Below are positions 1-8,130 of a stretch of 64,000 nucleotides of DNA, piece after piece (within the stretch, counting starts at the first letter, position 1; each line of letters starts with the position of its first letter). Under the pieces are notes generated by a model. The model was not told where the DNA came from, did not search any database, and saw only the letters and a program-made list of their open reading frames with translations. The DNA is from Acidovorax sp. GW101-3H11 (GTDB lineage: Bacteria > Pseudomonadota > Gammaproteobacteria > Burkholderiales > Burkholderiaceae_C): assembly GCF_001633105.1 (NCBI RefSeq), contig NZ_LUKZ01000012.1:193637-257636 (forward strand), written 5' to 3'. The translations under genes and the position numbers were made by a program.

Positions 1-71
1 TTGCAGAAAACGGGCGGCTGGCCCCGCAAGAACAGATCGATAGACAAACAGGCAGAAAGAAAGGCCCACGC

Positions 72-1160
72 ATGTCCTTCCTCCAGCTCACGGATGTGAC
101 CAAGTTCTATGGCAGCACCTGCGCGGTGCAGTCCATGAACCTTTCGGTGGAAAAAGGCGAGTTCGTCTCGCTGCTCGGCCCCTCGGGCTGCGGCAAGACC
201 ACCACCTTGCAGATGGTGGCGGGCTTCGAGGCGGTGACCAGCGGCCGCATCGAGCTGGCCGGGCGCGACATCACACACGCCAAGGCCAACACACGCGGGC
301 TGGGCATCGTGTTCCAGAGCTACGCGCTCTTCCCGCACATGACGGTGGCCGACAACGTGAGCTTTGGCCTGGAGATGCGCAAGGTGCCCAAGGCCGAGCG
401 CAAAGACCGCGTCGCCCAGGCCCTGGGCCTGGTGCACCTGGAGAAACATGCAGGCCGCTACCCGCGCGAGCTGTCGGGCGGGCAGCGCCAGCGCGTGGCC
501 CTGGCGCGTGCGCTAGTCATCGAGCCGCCCGTGCTGCTGCTGGACGAACCCCTCTCCAACCTCGATGCCAAGCTGCGCGAAGAGATGCAATTCGAGCTGC
601 GCCAGATCCAGCGCAAGGTGGGCACCACCACGGTGATGGTGACCCACGACCAGAGCGAAGCCATGTCCATCAGCGACCGCGTGGTGGTGATGGAGGCAGG
701 CCGCGCCACGCAGATCGACCACCCGCATCGCGTGTACGAACACCCGCGCACGCGCTTCATCTCCACCTTTGTGGGCAAGGCCAACCTGGTGCCGGGCCAG
801 GTGACCACGGCCAGCGCCACCCACACGCATGTGGGCGCGGGGCCCATTGAAGTGCGCGTGGAAGGTGCGCAGTTCCGCCCCGGTGCGGCCGTGCTGCTGA
901 GCGTGCGCCCCGAGAAGCTGCAACTGGTGCCCACAGTGCAAGGCCGCATCGACGGTGAGGTGTGCGAGCGCTTCTTCCTGGGCAGCCAGTGGCTGTACCG
1001 CGTGGGCACGGGCATGGGCGACCTGATGGTGCTGGCCCCCAACGATGGCCGCGGCGCACTCGAAGAAGGCGAGCGCACGGGCCTGGACTGGCCCGACCAC
1101 TGCATGCGCCTGCTACCCGCCGATGAAGCCGCCCTGGCCGACACCGAGGCCACGCCATGA
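72..1160 (+). CDS. ABC transporter ATP-binding protein (PotA-like)
   Basis: ATPase of a polyamine/opine-class ABC importer; it hydrolyses ATP on the cytoplasmic face to drive uptake. Visible: Walker A GPSGCGKTTT (residues 36-45), ABC signature LSGGQ (134-138), Walker B LLLDEP (155-160), followed by H-loop TVMVTHDQSEAM and a C-terminal TOBE-like domain (about 240-350). At 362 aa it has the usual PotA/FbpC length. The purine-rich stretch GAAAGAAAGG lies just upstream of the ATG. The stop overlaps the next start (ATGA), so it is coupled to the permease genes. The family is certain; the substrate is not, and is inferred only from the oxidoreductase genes in the same operon. Confidence 0.93.
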   Translation: MSFLQLTDVTKFYGSTCAVQSMNLSVEKGEFVSLLGPSGCGKTTTLQMVAGFEAVTSGRIELAGRDITHAKANTRGLGIVFQSYALFPHMTVADNVSFGLEMRKVPKAERKDRVAQALGLVHLEKHAGRYPRELSGGQRQRVALARALVIEPPVLLLDEPLSNLDAKLREEMQFELRQIQRKVGTTTVMVTHDQSEAMSISDRVVVMEAGRATQIDHPHRVYEHPRTRFISTFVGKANLVPGQVTTASATHTHVGAGPIEVRVEGAQFRPGAAVLLSVRPEKLQLVPTVQGRIDGEVCERFFLGSQWLYRVGTGMGDLMVLAPNDGRGALEEGERTGLDWPDHCMRLLPADEAALADTEATP

Positions 1161-2056
1161 CAAGCGCCACGACAACAACGACGGCAGCAACGCCCCACCC
1201 GCTGCTGGGCAAAAAGGCCTTGCCCTGGTGGCTGTCCGGCCCGGCGCTGCTGCTGTTCACGGTACTGCTGCTGGTGCCGCTGGGCCTCACGGCCGTGCTC
1301 TCGTTCAACGCCTTCGACCCGGCCACGGGCGTGAAAGCGGGCGAGTTCACGCTGGAGCACTACGGCCATGTGTTTGCCGATGCGTACTACCACGCGATCT
1401 TCTGGCGCACGTTCTGGATTGCGGGCCTGGTCACGCTGATCTGCGTGCTGATTGGCGCACCCGAGGCCTATGTGCTCAGCCGCATGCGCAACCCGTGGCG
1501 CTCCATCTTGCTGCTGGTGGTGCTGGCCCCGCTGCTGGTGTCGGTGGTGGTGCGCGCCTTTGGCTGGAGCATGTTGCTGGGCCCCGAGGGACTGGTGAAC
1601 GCGGCCTTCGGCCTGGTGGGCATCGGCCCCGTGAAGATGCTCTACACCGAGATTGCGGTGGTGATTGCACTGGTGCATGTGATGCTGCCCTTCATGGTGA
1701 TCCCCGTGTGGACCTCGCTGCAGAAGCTGGACCCGGGCGTGGAGAACGCAGCCCTGTCGCTGCAGGCCACGCCCTTCACCACGCTGCGGCGCATCGTGCT
1801 GCCGCAGGTGCTGCCCGGCATTCTGTCGGGCAGCCTCATCGTGTTCGGCCTGGCAGCCAGCTCATTCGCCATCCCCGGCTTGCTGGGCGGGCGGCGCCTG
1901 AAGATGGTGGCCACGGTGGTGTACGACGAATACCTGCACGAGCTGAACTGGCCACTGGGCGCTGCGATTGCGCTGACCCTGTTGGTGGCCAACCTCGTGG
2001 TCATGCTGAGCTACAACCGCCTGGTTGAAGGCCGGTACAAAAAGTCTTTGGGATAA
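1157..2056 (+). CDS. ABC transporter permease (PotB-like)
   Basis: Inner-membrane permease, 299 aa, of the spermidine/putrescine/iron binding-protein-dependent class. A first membrane segment (about residues 26-50, LSGPALLLFTVLLLVPLGL) is followed by several more and by the EAA-type cytoplasmic loop ENAALSLQATPFTTLRRIVL near residue 195, which contacts the ATPase. Its start overlaps the ATPase stop by 4 bp (ATGA), and the second permease starts 5 bp after its stop. It pairs with the PotC-like protein to form the translocation pore. Confidence 0.92.
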   Translation: MTSATTTTTAATPHPLLGKKALPWWLSGPALLLFTVLLLVPLGLTAVLSFNAFDPATGVKAGEFTLEHYGHVFADAYYHAIFWRTFWIAGLVTLICVLIGAPEAYVLSRMRNPWRSILLLVVLAPLLVSVVVRAFGWSMLLGPEGLVNAAFGLVGIGPVKMLYTEIAVVIALVHVMLPFMVIPVWTSLQKLDPGVENAALSLQATPFTTLRRIVLPQVLPGILSGSLIVFGLAASSFAIPGLLGGRRLKMVATVVYDEYLHELNWPLGAAIALTLLVANLVVMLSYNRLVEGRYKKSLG

Positions 2057-2061
2057 CCAAG

Positions 2062-2856
2062 ATGCAAAAGAACGGCCCCATCGCCCTCGCGTTCAACGCG
2101 CTGGTCATCACCTTCATGCTCGCCCCCTTGCTGGTGGTGTGCATCGTGGCCTTCACGCCGCACAACACGCTGACGCTGCCCACCACCGAGTTCTCGCTGC
2201 GCTGGTTCAAGGCAGTGTTCGAGCATTCAGACTTTGTGCAGTCGTTCTGGAACAGCCTGTGGCTCGCGCTGGCATCGGCCACGCTGGCCACGGCGCTGGC
2301 CGTGCCTGCAGGCATCGCCATCACACGCTACGACTTTCCGGGGCGCGGCTTCCTGAACGGCTTGTTTTTATCGCCACTCATCATTCCGCATCTGGTGCTG
2401 GGTGTGGCCCTGCTGCGGCTGTTCGCGCTGATTGGGGGCACGGGCAGCTTTGGCTGGCTGGTGGTGGCGCATGCACTCATCGTCACGCCCTACACGCTGC
2501 GCCTGGTGGTGGCGGCGCTGGTGGGGTTTGACCGCAGTGCCGAGCATGCCGCCCTGTCGCTGGGTGCCAGCCAGGCCACGGTGTTCACACGCATCACGCT
2601 GCCGATGATCCTGCCGGGCGTCACAGGCGGGTGGATGCTGGCCTTCATCAACAGCTTTGACGAAGTGACCATGTCGATCTTTGTCACCTCGCCCAGCACG
2701 GTGACGCTGCCGGTGCGCATGTACATGTACGCCACCGAGTCCATCGACCCGCTGATGGCAGCCGTGTCGGCGCTGATGGTGGCGGTCACGGCCTTTGCCA
2801 TGGTGCTGCTGGACCGCGTGTACGGGCTCGACCGTGTGCTGGTGGGACGGAAATGA
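2062..2856 (+). CDS. ABC transporter permease (PotC-like)
   Basis: Second permease subunit, 264 aa, multi-spanning (first segment about residues 12-35). The EAA-loop-like stretch EHAALSLGASQATVFTRITL is at about residues 165-185, in the position expected for PotC/FbpB2-type permeases. It follows the PotB-like gene by 5 bp and its stop overlaps the ATG of the ferredoxin-like gene (ATGA), so transport and oxidation genes are translationally coupled. Confidence 0.92.
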   Translation: MQKNGPIALAFNALVITFMLAPLLVVCIVAFTPHNTLTLPTTEFSLRWFKAVFEHSDFVQSFWNSLWLALASATLATALAVPAGIAITRYDFPGRGFLNGLFLSPLIIPHLVLGVALLRLFALIGGTGSFGWLVVAHALIVTPYTLRLVVAALVGFDRSAEHAALSLGASQATVFTRITLPMILPGVTGGWMLAFINSFDEVTMSIFVTSPSTVTLPVRMYMYATESIDPLMAAVSALMVAVTAFAMVLLDRVYGLDRVLVGRK

Positions 2857-3197
2857 TGCCGCTTGAAACCATGAGTTCCAGCCAACCCTTGCTGCGCCGC
2901 GTGGCCGAAAAAGGCCGTGCGCCCGTGCACTTCACCATCGACGGCCAACCTGCCACCGCCCTGCAGGGCGACACGGTGCTGACCGCCATCCTCACCCAGC
3001 GCGCGCAACTGCGCCGCAATGAATTCAGCCACGAGCCCCGCGCAGGCTTCTGTTTGATGGGGGCCTGCCAAGACTGCTGGGTGCTGACCGACAGCGGCGA
3101 ACGCCTGCGTGCCTGCAGCACCTTCATCACACCGGGTGTGGCGCTGCGCACCGAGCCTGTGGATGCGGCGGCTTTTGCCAGCGGGGGCCCGGCATGA
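2853..3197 (+). CDS. (2Fe-2S)-binding small subunit of an HcnA/OoxA-like dehydrogenase
   Basis: Small iron-sulfur subunit (114 aa) of a heteromeric amine/amino acid dehydrogenase. The plant-type ferredoxin fold (Fer2_4) is shown by C67-x4-C72-x2-C75-x12-C88 in the segment FCLMGACQDCWV...LRAC. Homologous small subunits occur in hydrogen cyanide synthase (HcnA), octopine/nopaline oxidases and D-hydroxyproline dehydrogenase (HypY). It should pass electrons between the FAD subunits encoded by the next two genes. Start at 2853 overlaps the upstream stop; the ATG at 2871 is an alternative. Confidence 0.88.
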   Translation: MMPLETMSSSQPLLRRVAEKGRAPVHFTIDGQPATALQGDTVLTAILTQRAQLRRNEFSHEPRAGFCLMGACQDCWVLTDSGERLRACSTFITPGVALRTEPVDAAAFASGGPA

Positions 3198-4600
3198 CAG
3201 CAGCCCCCGCCTTGCAACCCGTGATCGTGGGCGCGGGCCCCGCTGGCATTCGCGCCGCGCAAACGCTGGCCGCCCACGGGGTGCGCCCTGTGCTGATCGA
3301 CGAAGCCGCGCGTGGTGGTGGGCAGATCTACCGCCGCCCGCCCGCACATTTCACACGCGCCGCAGCCACGCTGTATGGCACCGAGGCCACACGCGCCACG
3401 GCGTTGCACGCGGCGCTCGAAACGCTGCACGACCAGATCGACTACCAACCCGACAGCCTGGTGTGGAACGCTCAAGGCAGCCTGCTGGACGTTCTGCACG
3501 GCCCCACGCAGACAACCCGCTCAGTGCCCTACAGCCAGCTCATCGTGGCCAGCGGCGCCACCGACCGGGTGCTGCCCATCACGGGCTGGACGCTGCCGGG
3601 CGTGTACACACTGGGCGGCGCGCAGGTGGCACTCAAGTTCCAGGGCTGCGCCATTGGCAGCCGTGTGGTGCTGATGGGCACGGGCCCGCTGCTGTATCTG
3701 GTGGCCTACCAATATGCGAAGGCCGGTGCCACTGTGGCCGCCGTGCTGGACACCGCGCGGCTTTCCGACCAGCTGGCTGCCGTGCCCGCCATGCTCACGC
3801 AGCCTGCGGTGTTTGCCAAGGGCATCTACTACGTGGCCTGGCTGCGCGCGCGCGGCATCCCCATCCACAGCGGCATCCGCCCCGTGCGCGTATTGGGCGA
3901 CCAGCGCGTGGCAGGCGTGGTGTGGGCCGATGGCGCCGGGCGCGAGCACACGCTGGCCTGCGACGCCGTGGGCTTGGGCTACGCACTGCGCTCCGAGACC
4001 CAGCTGGCCGACCTGCTGGGCTGCCGCTTTGCCTGGGCCCCCCTGCACCGTGCCCACCTGCCCGAGCGGGATGCCCAAGGCCGCAGCAGCGTGCCGGGCG
4101 TGTACCTGGCGGGCGACGGCGCGGGCATCATGGGTGCCGACGCGGCGGAGTGGGCGGGCGAGCTGGCGGCGCTGGCGCTGCTGCAGGACCACGGTGTGGC
4201 CGTAGACACCGCGCGCATGCAAACGCTGCAAGGCCAGCTCGGCCATCTGATGAAGTTTCGCCAAGGGCTGGAACGCGCATTCCCCTTCCCCACCGACTGG
4301 GCAGCACACGCACCCGATGCACTGGTGGTGTGCCGCTGCGAGAACATCACGGCGGGCGATTTGCGCGCCTGCGTGCGCGACACCGGCGCCGACGAGATGA
4401 ACCGGCTCAAAGCCCTCACCCGCGTGGGCATGGGCCGCTGCCAGGGCCGCAGCTGCGGCGTGGCCGCCGCCGAGATCCTGGCCCAGGCCACCGGCAAGCC
4501 TGTGGAGCTGGTAGGCCGCCTGCGCGGGCAGGCGCCCATCAAGCCGATACCGATCCACCTGCAGACGCGGCCCTCAGCCGATGCGGGAGCCGCCGCATGA
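3194..4600 (+). CDS. NAD(P)/FAD-dependent oxidoreductase with BFD [2Fe-2S] domain (HcnB/OoxA-like)
   Basis: Middle subunit (468 aa) of the three-component dehydrogenase. N-terminal Rossmann motif VIVGAGPAG (residues 11-19) binds FAD, and a second nucleotide-binding region lies near VVLMGTGP (about 157-164). The C-terminal BFD-like cluster domain carries C380-x-C382 and C416-x4-C421. This architecture matches HcnB, opine oxidase subunit A and HypZ. It overlaps both neighbours through ATGA, giving co-translation of the complex. The protein is probably cytosolic: no signal peptide is visible. Confidence 0.9.
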   Translation: MTAAPALQPVIVGAGPAGIRAAQTLAAHGVRPVLIDEAARGGGQIYRRPPAHFTRAAATLYGTEATRATALHAALETLHDQIDYQPDSLVWNAQGSLLDVLHGPTQTTRSVPYSQLIVASGATDRVLPITGWTLPGVYTLGGAQVALKFQGCAIGSRVVLMGTGPLLYLVAYQYAKAGATVAAVLDTARLSDQLAAVPAMLTQPAVFAKGIYYVAWLRARGIPIHSGIRPVRVLGDQRVAGVVWADGAGREHTLACDAVGLGYALRSETQLADLLGCRFAWAPLHRAHLPERDAQGRSSVPGVYLAGDGAGIMGADAAEWAGELAALALLQDHGVAVDTARMQTLQGQLGHLMKFRQGLERAFPFPTDWAAHAPDALVVCRCENITAGDLRACVRDTGADEMNRLKALTRVGMGRCQGRSCGVAAAEILAQATGKPVELVGRLRGQAPIKPIPIHLQTRPSADAGAAA

Positions 4601-5769
4601 GCAGCACCACACGCATTGTCAAAACCGACGTCGCCATCGTGGGCGGCGGTATCGTGGGCGCATCGGCCGCATTGGCCCTGCGCCGCAAGGGCGTGGACGT
4701 GGTGCTGCTGGAGCGCGACCTGTGTGGCTCACGCTCCAGCGGCGTCAACTACGGCGGTGTGCGGCGCCAGGGCCGCCCGTTGAGCCAGCTGCCGCTGGCG
4801 CAGCGCGCCCACCAGATCTGGGCGCGGCTGCCCGAGCTGATTGGCACCGATGGCGAATACCAGCGCACCGGGCACTTCAAGATCGCGCGCAGCGAGGCGG
4901 ACTTGGCCTCGCTGGAGCACTACGCCGACCTGAGCCGCGACTTTGACCTGGGGATCGCGCTGATCTCCGGCGAGCGCCTGCGTACGCAGTGCCCGTGGCT
5001 GGGCGGCAAGGCCGTGGGCGGGTCGCTGTGCGCGGACGACGGACAAGCCAACCCGCGCCTGGTGTCGCCCGCCTTTGCGCTCGCCGCCCAACGCGCGGGC
5101 GCACAGATCTTTGAGCGCTCCCCCCTCACGCACATCGAACACAGTGGCCAGCAGTTCACGCTGCAATCGGGCGCCGCGCTGCAGGTGCAGGCGCCCGTGG
5201 TACTCAACTGCGCGGGCGCCTGGGCCGGTGCCCTGGCGGCGCAATTTAGCGAAGCCGTGCCGCTGCGCTCCGGCCACCCGGCCATGATGGTCACCGAGCC
5301 CCTGCCCTACTTCATGCAATGGAGCCTGGGCGTCGAAGGCGGTGGCATCTACTGCCGCCAGGTGGCGCGCGGCAACCTGGTGCTGGGCGGCGGCTCGGGC
5401 TTCTGGCTCGATGCCGACCGTGCGCGTTCGGAGCGCGGCGCGATTGCATCGCTCACGCAGCAGGCCATCGAACTGCTGCCCGCACTGAAGCACGCGCATT
5501 TCATCCGCACCTGGAGCGGCACCGAGGGCTACCTGCCCGACCGCCAGCCCGTGCTGTGCCAAAGCCGCACCACGCCGGGCCTGGTCCACGGCTTTGGTTT
5601 TGCGGGCGCGGGTTTCCAGATTGGCCCCGCCGTGGGCGAGGTGCTGGCCGAACTGGCGCGCGACGGGCAGACCAGCACGCCCATCGACGCGTTTTCTCTC
5701 GCACGTTTTGACGAACCGCCCGCGCCCATCGCTGGCGCCACCCCCACAACCCCAGTGCAGGCCCACTGA
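4597..5769 (+). CDS. FAD-dependent amino acid/amine dehydrogenase, DAO family (HcnC/OoxB-like)
   Basis: Catalytic subunit, 390 aa, of the glycine oxidase / D-amino acid oxidase family. The FAD-binding motif VAIVGGGIVGASAA is at residues 12-25, and the conserved C-terminal stretch GTEGYLPDRQPVL contacts FAD. The start chosen is the ATG overlapping the upstream stop (ATGA), which gives the normal family length; the reading frame is open far upstream but that part is a shadow of the preceding gene. It oxidises the C-N bond of the imported compound. Candidate classes are opines, D-hydroxyproline or other secondary amines; the sequence does not decide between them. Confidence 0.88.
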   Translation: MSSTTRIVKTDVAIVGGGIVGASAALALRRKGVDVVLLERDLCGSRSSGVNYGGVRRQGRPLSQLPLAQRAHQIWARLPELIGTDGEYQRTGHFKIARSEADLASLEHYADLSRDFDLGIALISGERLRTQCPWLGGKAVGGSLCADDGQANPRLVSPAFALAAQRAGAQIFERSPLTHIEHSGQQFTLQSGAALQVQAPVVLNCAGAWAGALAAQFSEAVPLRSGHPAMMVTEPLPYFMQWSLGVEGGGIYCRQVARGNLVLGGGSGFWLDADRARSERGAIASLTQQAIELLPALKHAHFIRTWSGTEGYLPDRQPVLCQSRTTPGLVHGFGFAGAGFQIGPAVGEVLAELARDGQTSTPIDAFSLARFDEPPAPIAGATPTTPVQAH

Positions 5770-5816
5770 GCCCGCCGATCTTTCATCCCCCCTGACCCAC
5801 CCGAAAGGCAATCACC

Positions 5817-6893
5817 ATGAACTTCGCTTTCCGCTCGAACGTTGTTTCCCTGCGCCGTGGCCTGCTGGCCGCAGCGGCTGCTGCCACGGCCCTGGCCGCC
5901 AGCGGCGGCGCAGTGGCACAAACCAAGACGCTGTACATCGGCATGAACGGCGGCACCATGGAGAAGGCGTACACGCAGTACGTGTTCCCGGCGTTTGAAA
6001 AGCTGCACGGCGTGAAGGTAGTGGTGGTGCCCGGCACGTCTTCGGACATCCTGGCCAAGGCCCAGGCCAACAAGGACAAGCCGCAGATGCACGTGATGTT
6101 TCTGGACGACGGCATCATGGTGCGCGCCATGGGCATGGGCCTGTGCGAAAAGCAAAAGCCCAACCCGCACCTGGCCGACATTTACCCTGCAGCCCGCTTC
6201 AAGGACGACCTGGCCAGCGGCGTGAGCCTGGGCATGACGGGCATCGCCTACAACACCAAGATGTTTGCGGAAAAGGGCTGGGCTGCGCCCACCTCGTGGA
6301 TGGACTTTGCCGACCCCAAGTACAAGGGCAAGGTGGTGTTCCAGTCCATGCCGTCGTCGTCGTTCGGGCTGCATGGCTTCTTGATGTTCAACCGCATCCA
6401 GGGCGGCAACGACAAGAACGTGGAGCCGGGCTTCAACAACTGGGCCAAGACGATTGGCCCCAATGTGCTGGAGTACATCCCCAGCTCGGCCAAGATTTCG
6501 GAGATGGTGCAGACGGGTGAAGCCGCGCTGTTCCCGCTCACGCCCACGGCCGTGGCTGCGCTCAAATCCAAGGGCATCCCGGTGGAATATGCACAGCCCA
6601 AGGAAGGCTCGGTGGTGCTGATGACCGGCCAGTGCGTGATTGCCAAGAACAGCGAACCCGAGCTGGCACAAAAGCTTGCCGAGTTTTTGCTGAGCCCGCT
6701 GGCCCAGGCCAACGTGCTGCAGTTTGGCGCGCAGATCCCCACCAACCCCAAGGCACCCGCCGTGGGCGAAGGTGCTGCCCAGGTCGCCCAGATCAGTCAG
6801 TGGATGAAAAATGCCGTGACGCTGGATTGGGACAGCGTGAACGCCAACCGCCCGGCCTGGAACACGCGCTGGAACAAGACCGTCGAGCGCTGA
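5817..6893 (+). CDS. ABC transporter periplasmic substrate-binding protein (PotD-like)
   Basis: Binding protein (358 aa) that delivers the substrate to the two permeases encoded upstream. A Sec-type signal peptide covers about residues 1-36 (RRGLLAAAAAATALAASGG, cleavage near AVAQ). The mature part is an extracellular solute-binding fold of the PotD/FbpA class (TLYIGMNGG start, MTGIAYNT mid-domain). It is the last gene of the operon, 47 bp after the dehydrogenase subunit, with a good Shine-Dalgarno (GAAAGGCAA) before the ATG. Putting the binding protein last could allow separate expression control. Confidence 0.92.
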   Translation: MNFAFRSNVVSLRRGLLAAAAAATALAASGGAVAQTKTLYIGMNGGTMEKAYTQYVFPAFEKLHGVKVVVVPGTSSDILAKAQANKDKPQMHVMFLDDGIMVRAMGMGLCEKQKPNPHLADIYPAARFKDDLASGVSLGMTGIAYNTKMFAEKGWAAPTSWMDFADPKYKGKVVFQSMPSSSFGLHGFLMFNRIQGGNDKNVEPGFNNWAKTIGPNVLEYIPSSAKISEMVQTGEAALFPLTPTAVAALKSKGIPVEYAQPKEGSVVLMTGQCVIAKNSEPELAQKLAEFLLSPLAQANVLQFGAQIPTNPKAPAVGEGAAQVAQISQWMKNAVTLDWDSVNANRPAWNTRWNKTVER

Positions 6894-6898
6894 GATGG

Positions 6899-6925
6899 GT
6901 GTGAGCAGGCAACGCTTGCTCACAC
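6899..6925 (+). terminator. Possible terminator hairpin after the ABC/dehydrogenase operon
   Basis: A perfect 9-bp inverted repeat, GTGTGAGCA ... TGCTCACAC with a 9-nt loop, starts 5 bp after the binding-protein stop. It is not followed by a clear T-run, so it may be a weak terminator or an mRNA-stabilising stem. Confidence 0.45.
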
Positions 6926-6937
6926 CAACGGGCCGTT

Positions 6938-6953
6938 TGTGACAAATGTCACC
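6938..6953. promoter_or_regulatory. CRP/FNR-family-like binding site upstream of the cytochrome gene
   Basis: TGTGA-N6-TCACC fits the CRP-type consensus TGTGA-N6-TCACA with one mismatch, and can also be read as GTGAC-N4-GTCAC. It sits about 112 bp upstream of the cytochrome c start, a usual distance for an activator site. The regulator is not identifiable from this window. Confidence 0.4.
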
Positions 6954-7065
6954 GGCCCCGCCCCGCCCTGCGGCCTGGGGGTGTGCCAAACCGCTTCTTC
7001 GAATTCAGAATCCGCCGCCTGAACACGGCAATTGGGTCGTTGGATCGAAGAAGAGGGATACCACC

Positions 7066-8064
7066 ATGAAACGCTGGATCAAATGGACTGCAGGCGGCGC
7101 GATGCTGCTGGGCGTGATCGTGGCCGCCACCGCCGCCAGCGGCCTGTACCTGGCCGAGCAGCGGCGCAACCGCTACATCGACATCAAGCCCCGCCCCGTG
7201 GCCTACACCACCGATGCGCAGACCATTGAGCGTGGCCGCTACCTGTATGCGTCGCGCGGCTGCACCGACTGCCATGGCGCCCAGGGCACGGGTCGCGAGT
7301 TTGTGAACGATGGCAAGGGCACGCGCATCGCCGGGCCTAACATCACCTCGGCAGGTGTGGTGGGCCGCTACCAGCCCGAGGACTGGAACAGCGTGATCCG
7401 CCACGGCGTCAAGCCCAATGGCCGCCCCGTGATGGTGATGCCCAGCGAAGACTACAACCGCTTCACCAACGACGACCTCAACGCCCTCGTGTCGTACGTG
7501 CGCCAGCTGCCGCCCCAGGAGAGCACGCAGCAGGCGGTGCTCGATCTGCCCCGCCCTGCCTGGGTGCTGTATGGCCTGGGCGTGATTCCGGACGCTGCCG
7601 CGCGCATCGACCACCAGCTGGCGCCCTCGCGCCCCGTGCCTGCGGGCGTGACGCTGGCCAACGGCCAGTACGTGGCCAACATGTGCATCGGCTGCCACGG
7701 CGCAGACCTGTCGGGCGGCAAGATCCCGGGCGGCCCGCCCGACTGGCCTGCGGCCTCCGACATCCGCCCCGGCTCCCACAGCGCCGACAGCGCCCTGGCG
7801 CGCTACCCCAACGCCGCCAGCTTTGTGGCCATGCTGCGCACGGGCAAGCGGCCCGATGGCACGCCCATCCAGGTGATGCCTTTCGAGTCGCTGGGCCAGC
7901 TCAGCGATGTGGATGCACAGGCGCTGTACCTGTACCTGAATGCCCCGGTGGGCAGCGTGAAGCAGGAGGTGGGCAATGCCAACCCCCTGCCCCCGGCCCA
8001 GGGCACCAAGAGCAGCGCCAACACCGTGACCTCGGGCCCGGGCGGGCTCAAGCTGCCGGGCTGA
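7066..8064 (+). CDS. Membrane-anchored dihaem cytochrome c
   Basis: 332-aa electron-transfer protein with an N-terminal anchor (about residues 12-30, GAMLLGVIVAATAASGLYLA) and two c-type haem sites, CTDCH (66-70) and CIGCH (207-211), each in a cytochrome c domain. Met ligand candidates are in VMVMPSEDYN and VMPFESL. It resembles the cytochrome subunits of alcohol/nicotinate dehydrogenases but has no dehydrogenase subunit next to it. The start is the ATG after GAAGAGGG; the frame is open further upstream but without a signal-like start. It is convergent with the cupredoxin gene, so partnership with that cluster is only suggested. Confidence 0.85.
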   Translation: MKRWIKWTAGGAMLLGVIVAATAASGLYLAEQRRNRYIDIKPRPVAYTTDAQTIERGRYLYASRGCTDCHGAQGTGREFVNDGKGTRIAGPNITSAGVVGRYQPEDWNSVIRHGVKPNGRPVMVMPSEDYNRFTNDDLNALVSYVRQLPPQESTQQAVLDLPRPAWVLYGLGVIPDAAARIDHQLAPSRPVPAGVTLANGQYVANMCIGCHGADLSGGKIPGGPPDWPAASDIRPGSHSADSALARYPNAASFVAMLRTGKRPDGTPIQVMPFESLGQLSDVDAQALYLYLNAPVGSVKQEVGNANPLPPAQGTKSSANTVTSGPGGLKLPG

Positions 8065-8088
8065 ACCACAAGCAAAACAGCTGCCCGC

Positions 8089-8130
8089 TGACCCGCCACC
8101 CGGTGGACCACCCGCCGTGGTGGTGGGTCA
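8089..8130. terminator. Convergent-gene hairpin between cytochrome c and cupredoxin genes
   Basis: TGACCCGCCACC pairs with GGTGGTGGGTCA (11 of 12 positions) around an 18-nt loop that can itself fold. It lies between the convergent stops and slightly overlaps the cupredoxin 3' end. There is no T-run on either strand, so terminator function is tentative. Confidence 0.35.

Noticed and set aside
3109..5769. A possible 886-aa fusion of two oxidoreductase subunits
   Set aside because: The first 490 codons are out of frame with the real FAD/BFD subunit and Arg/Ala-rich; the true gene starts at the ATGA overlap at 4597.
2853..5769. Hydrogen cyanide synthase (hcnABC)
   Set aside because: Subunit types match, but the genes sit inside an ABC importer operon and the same architecture serves opine and D-hydroxyproline dehydrogenases; cyanide production cannot be claimed.
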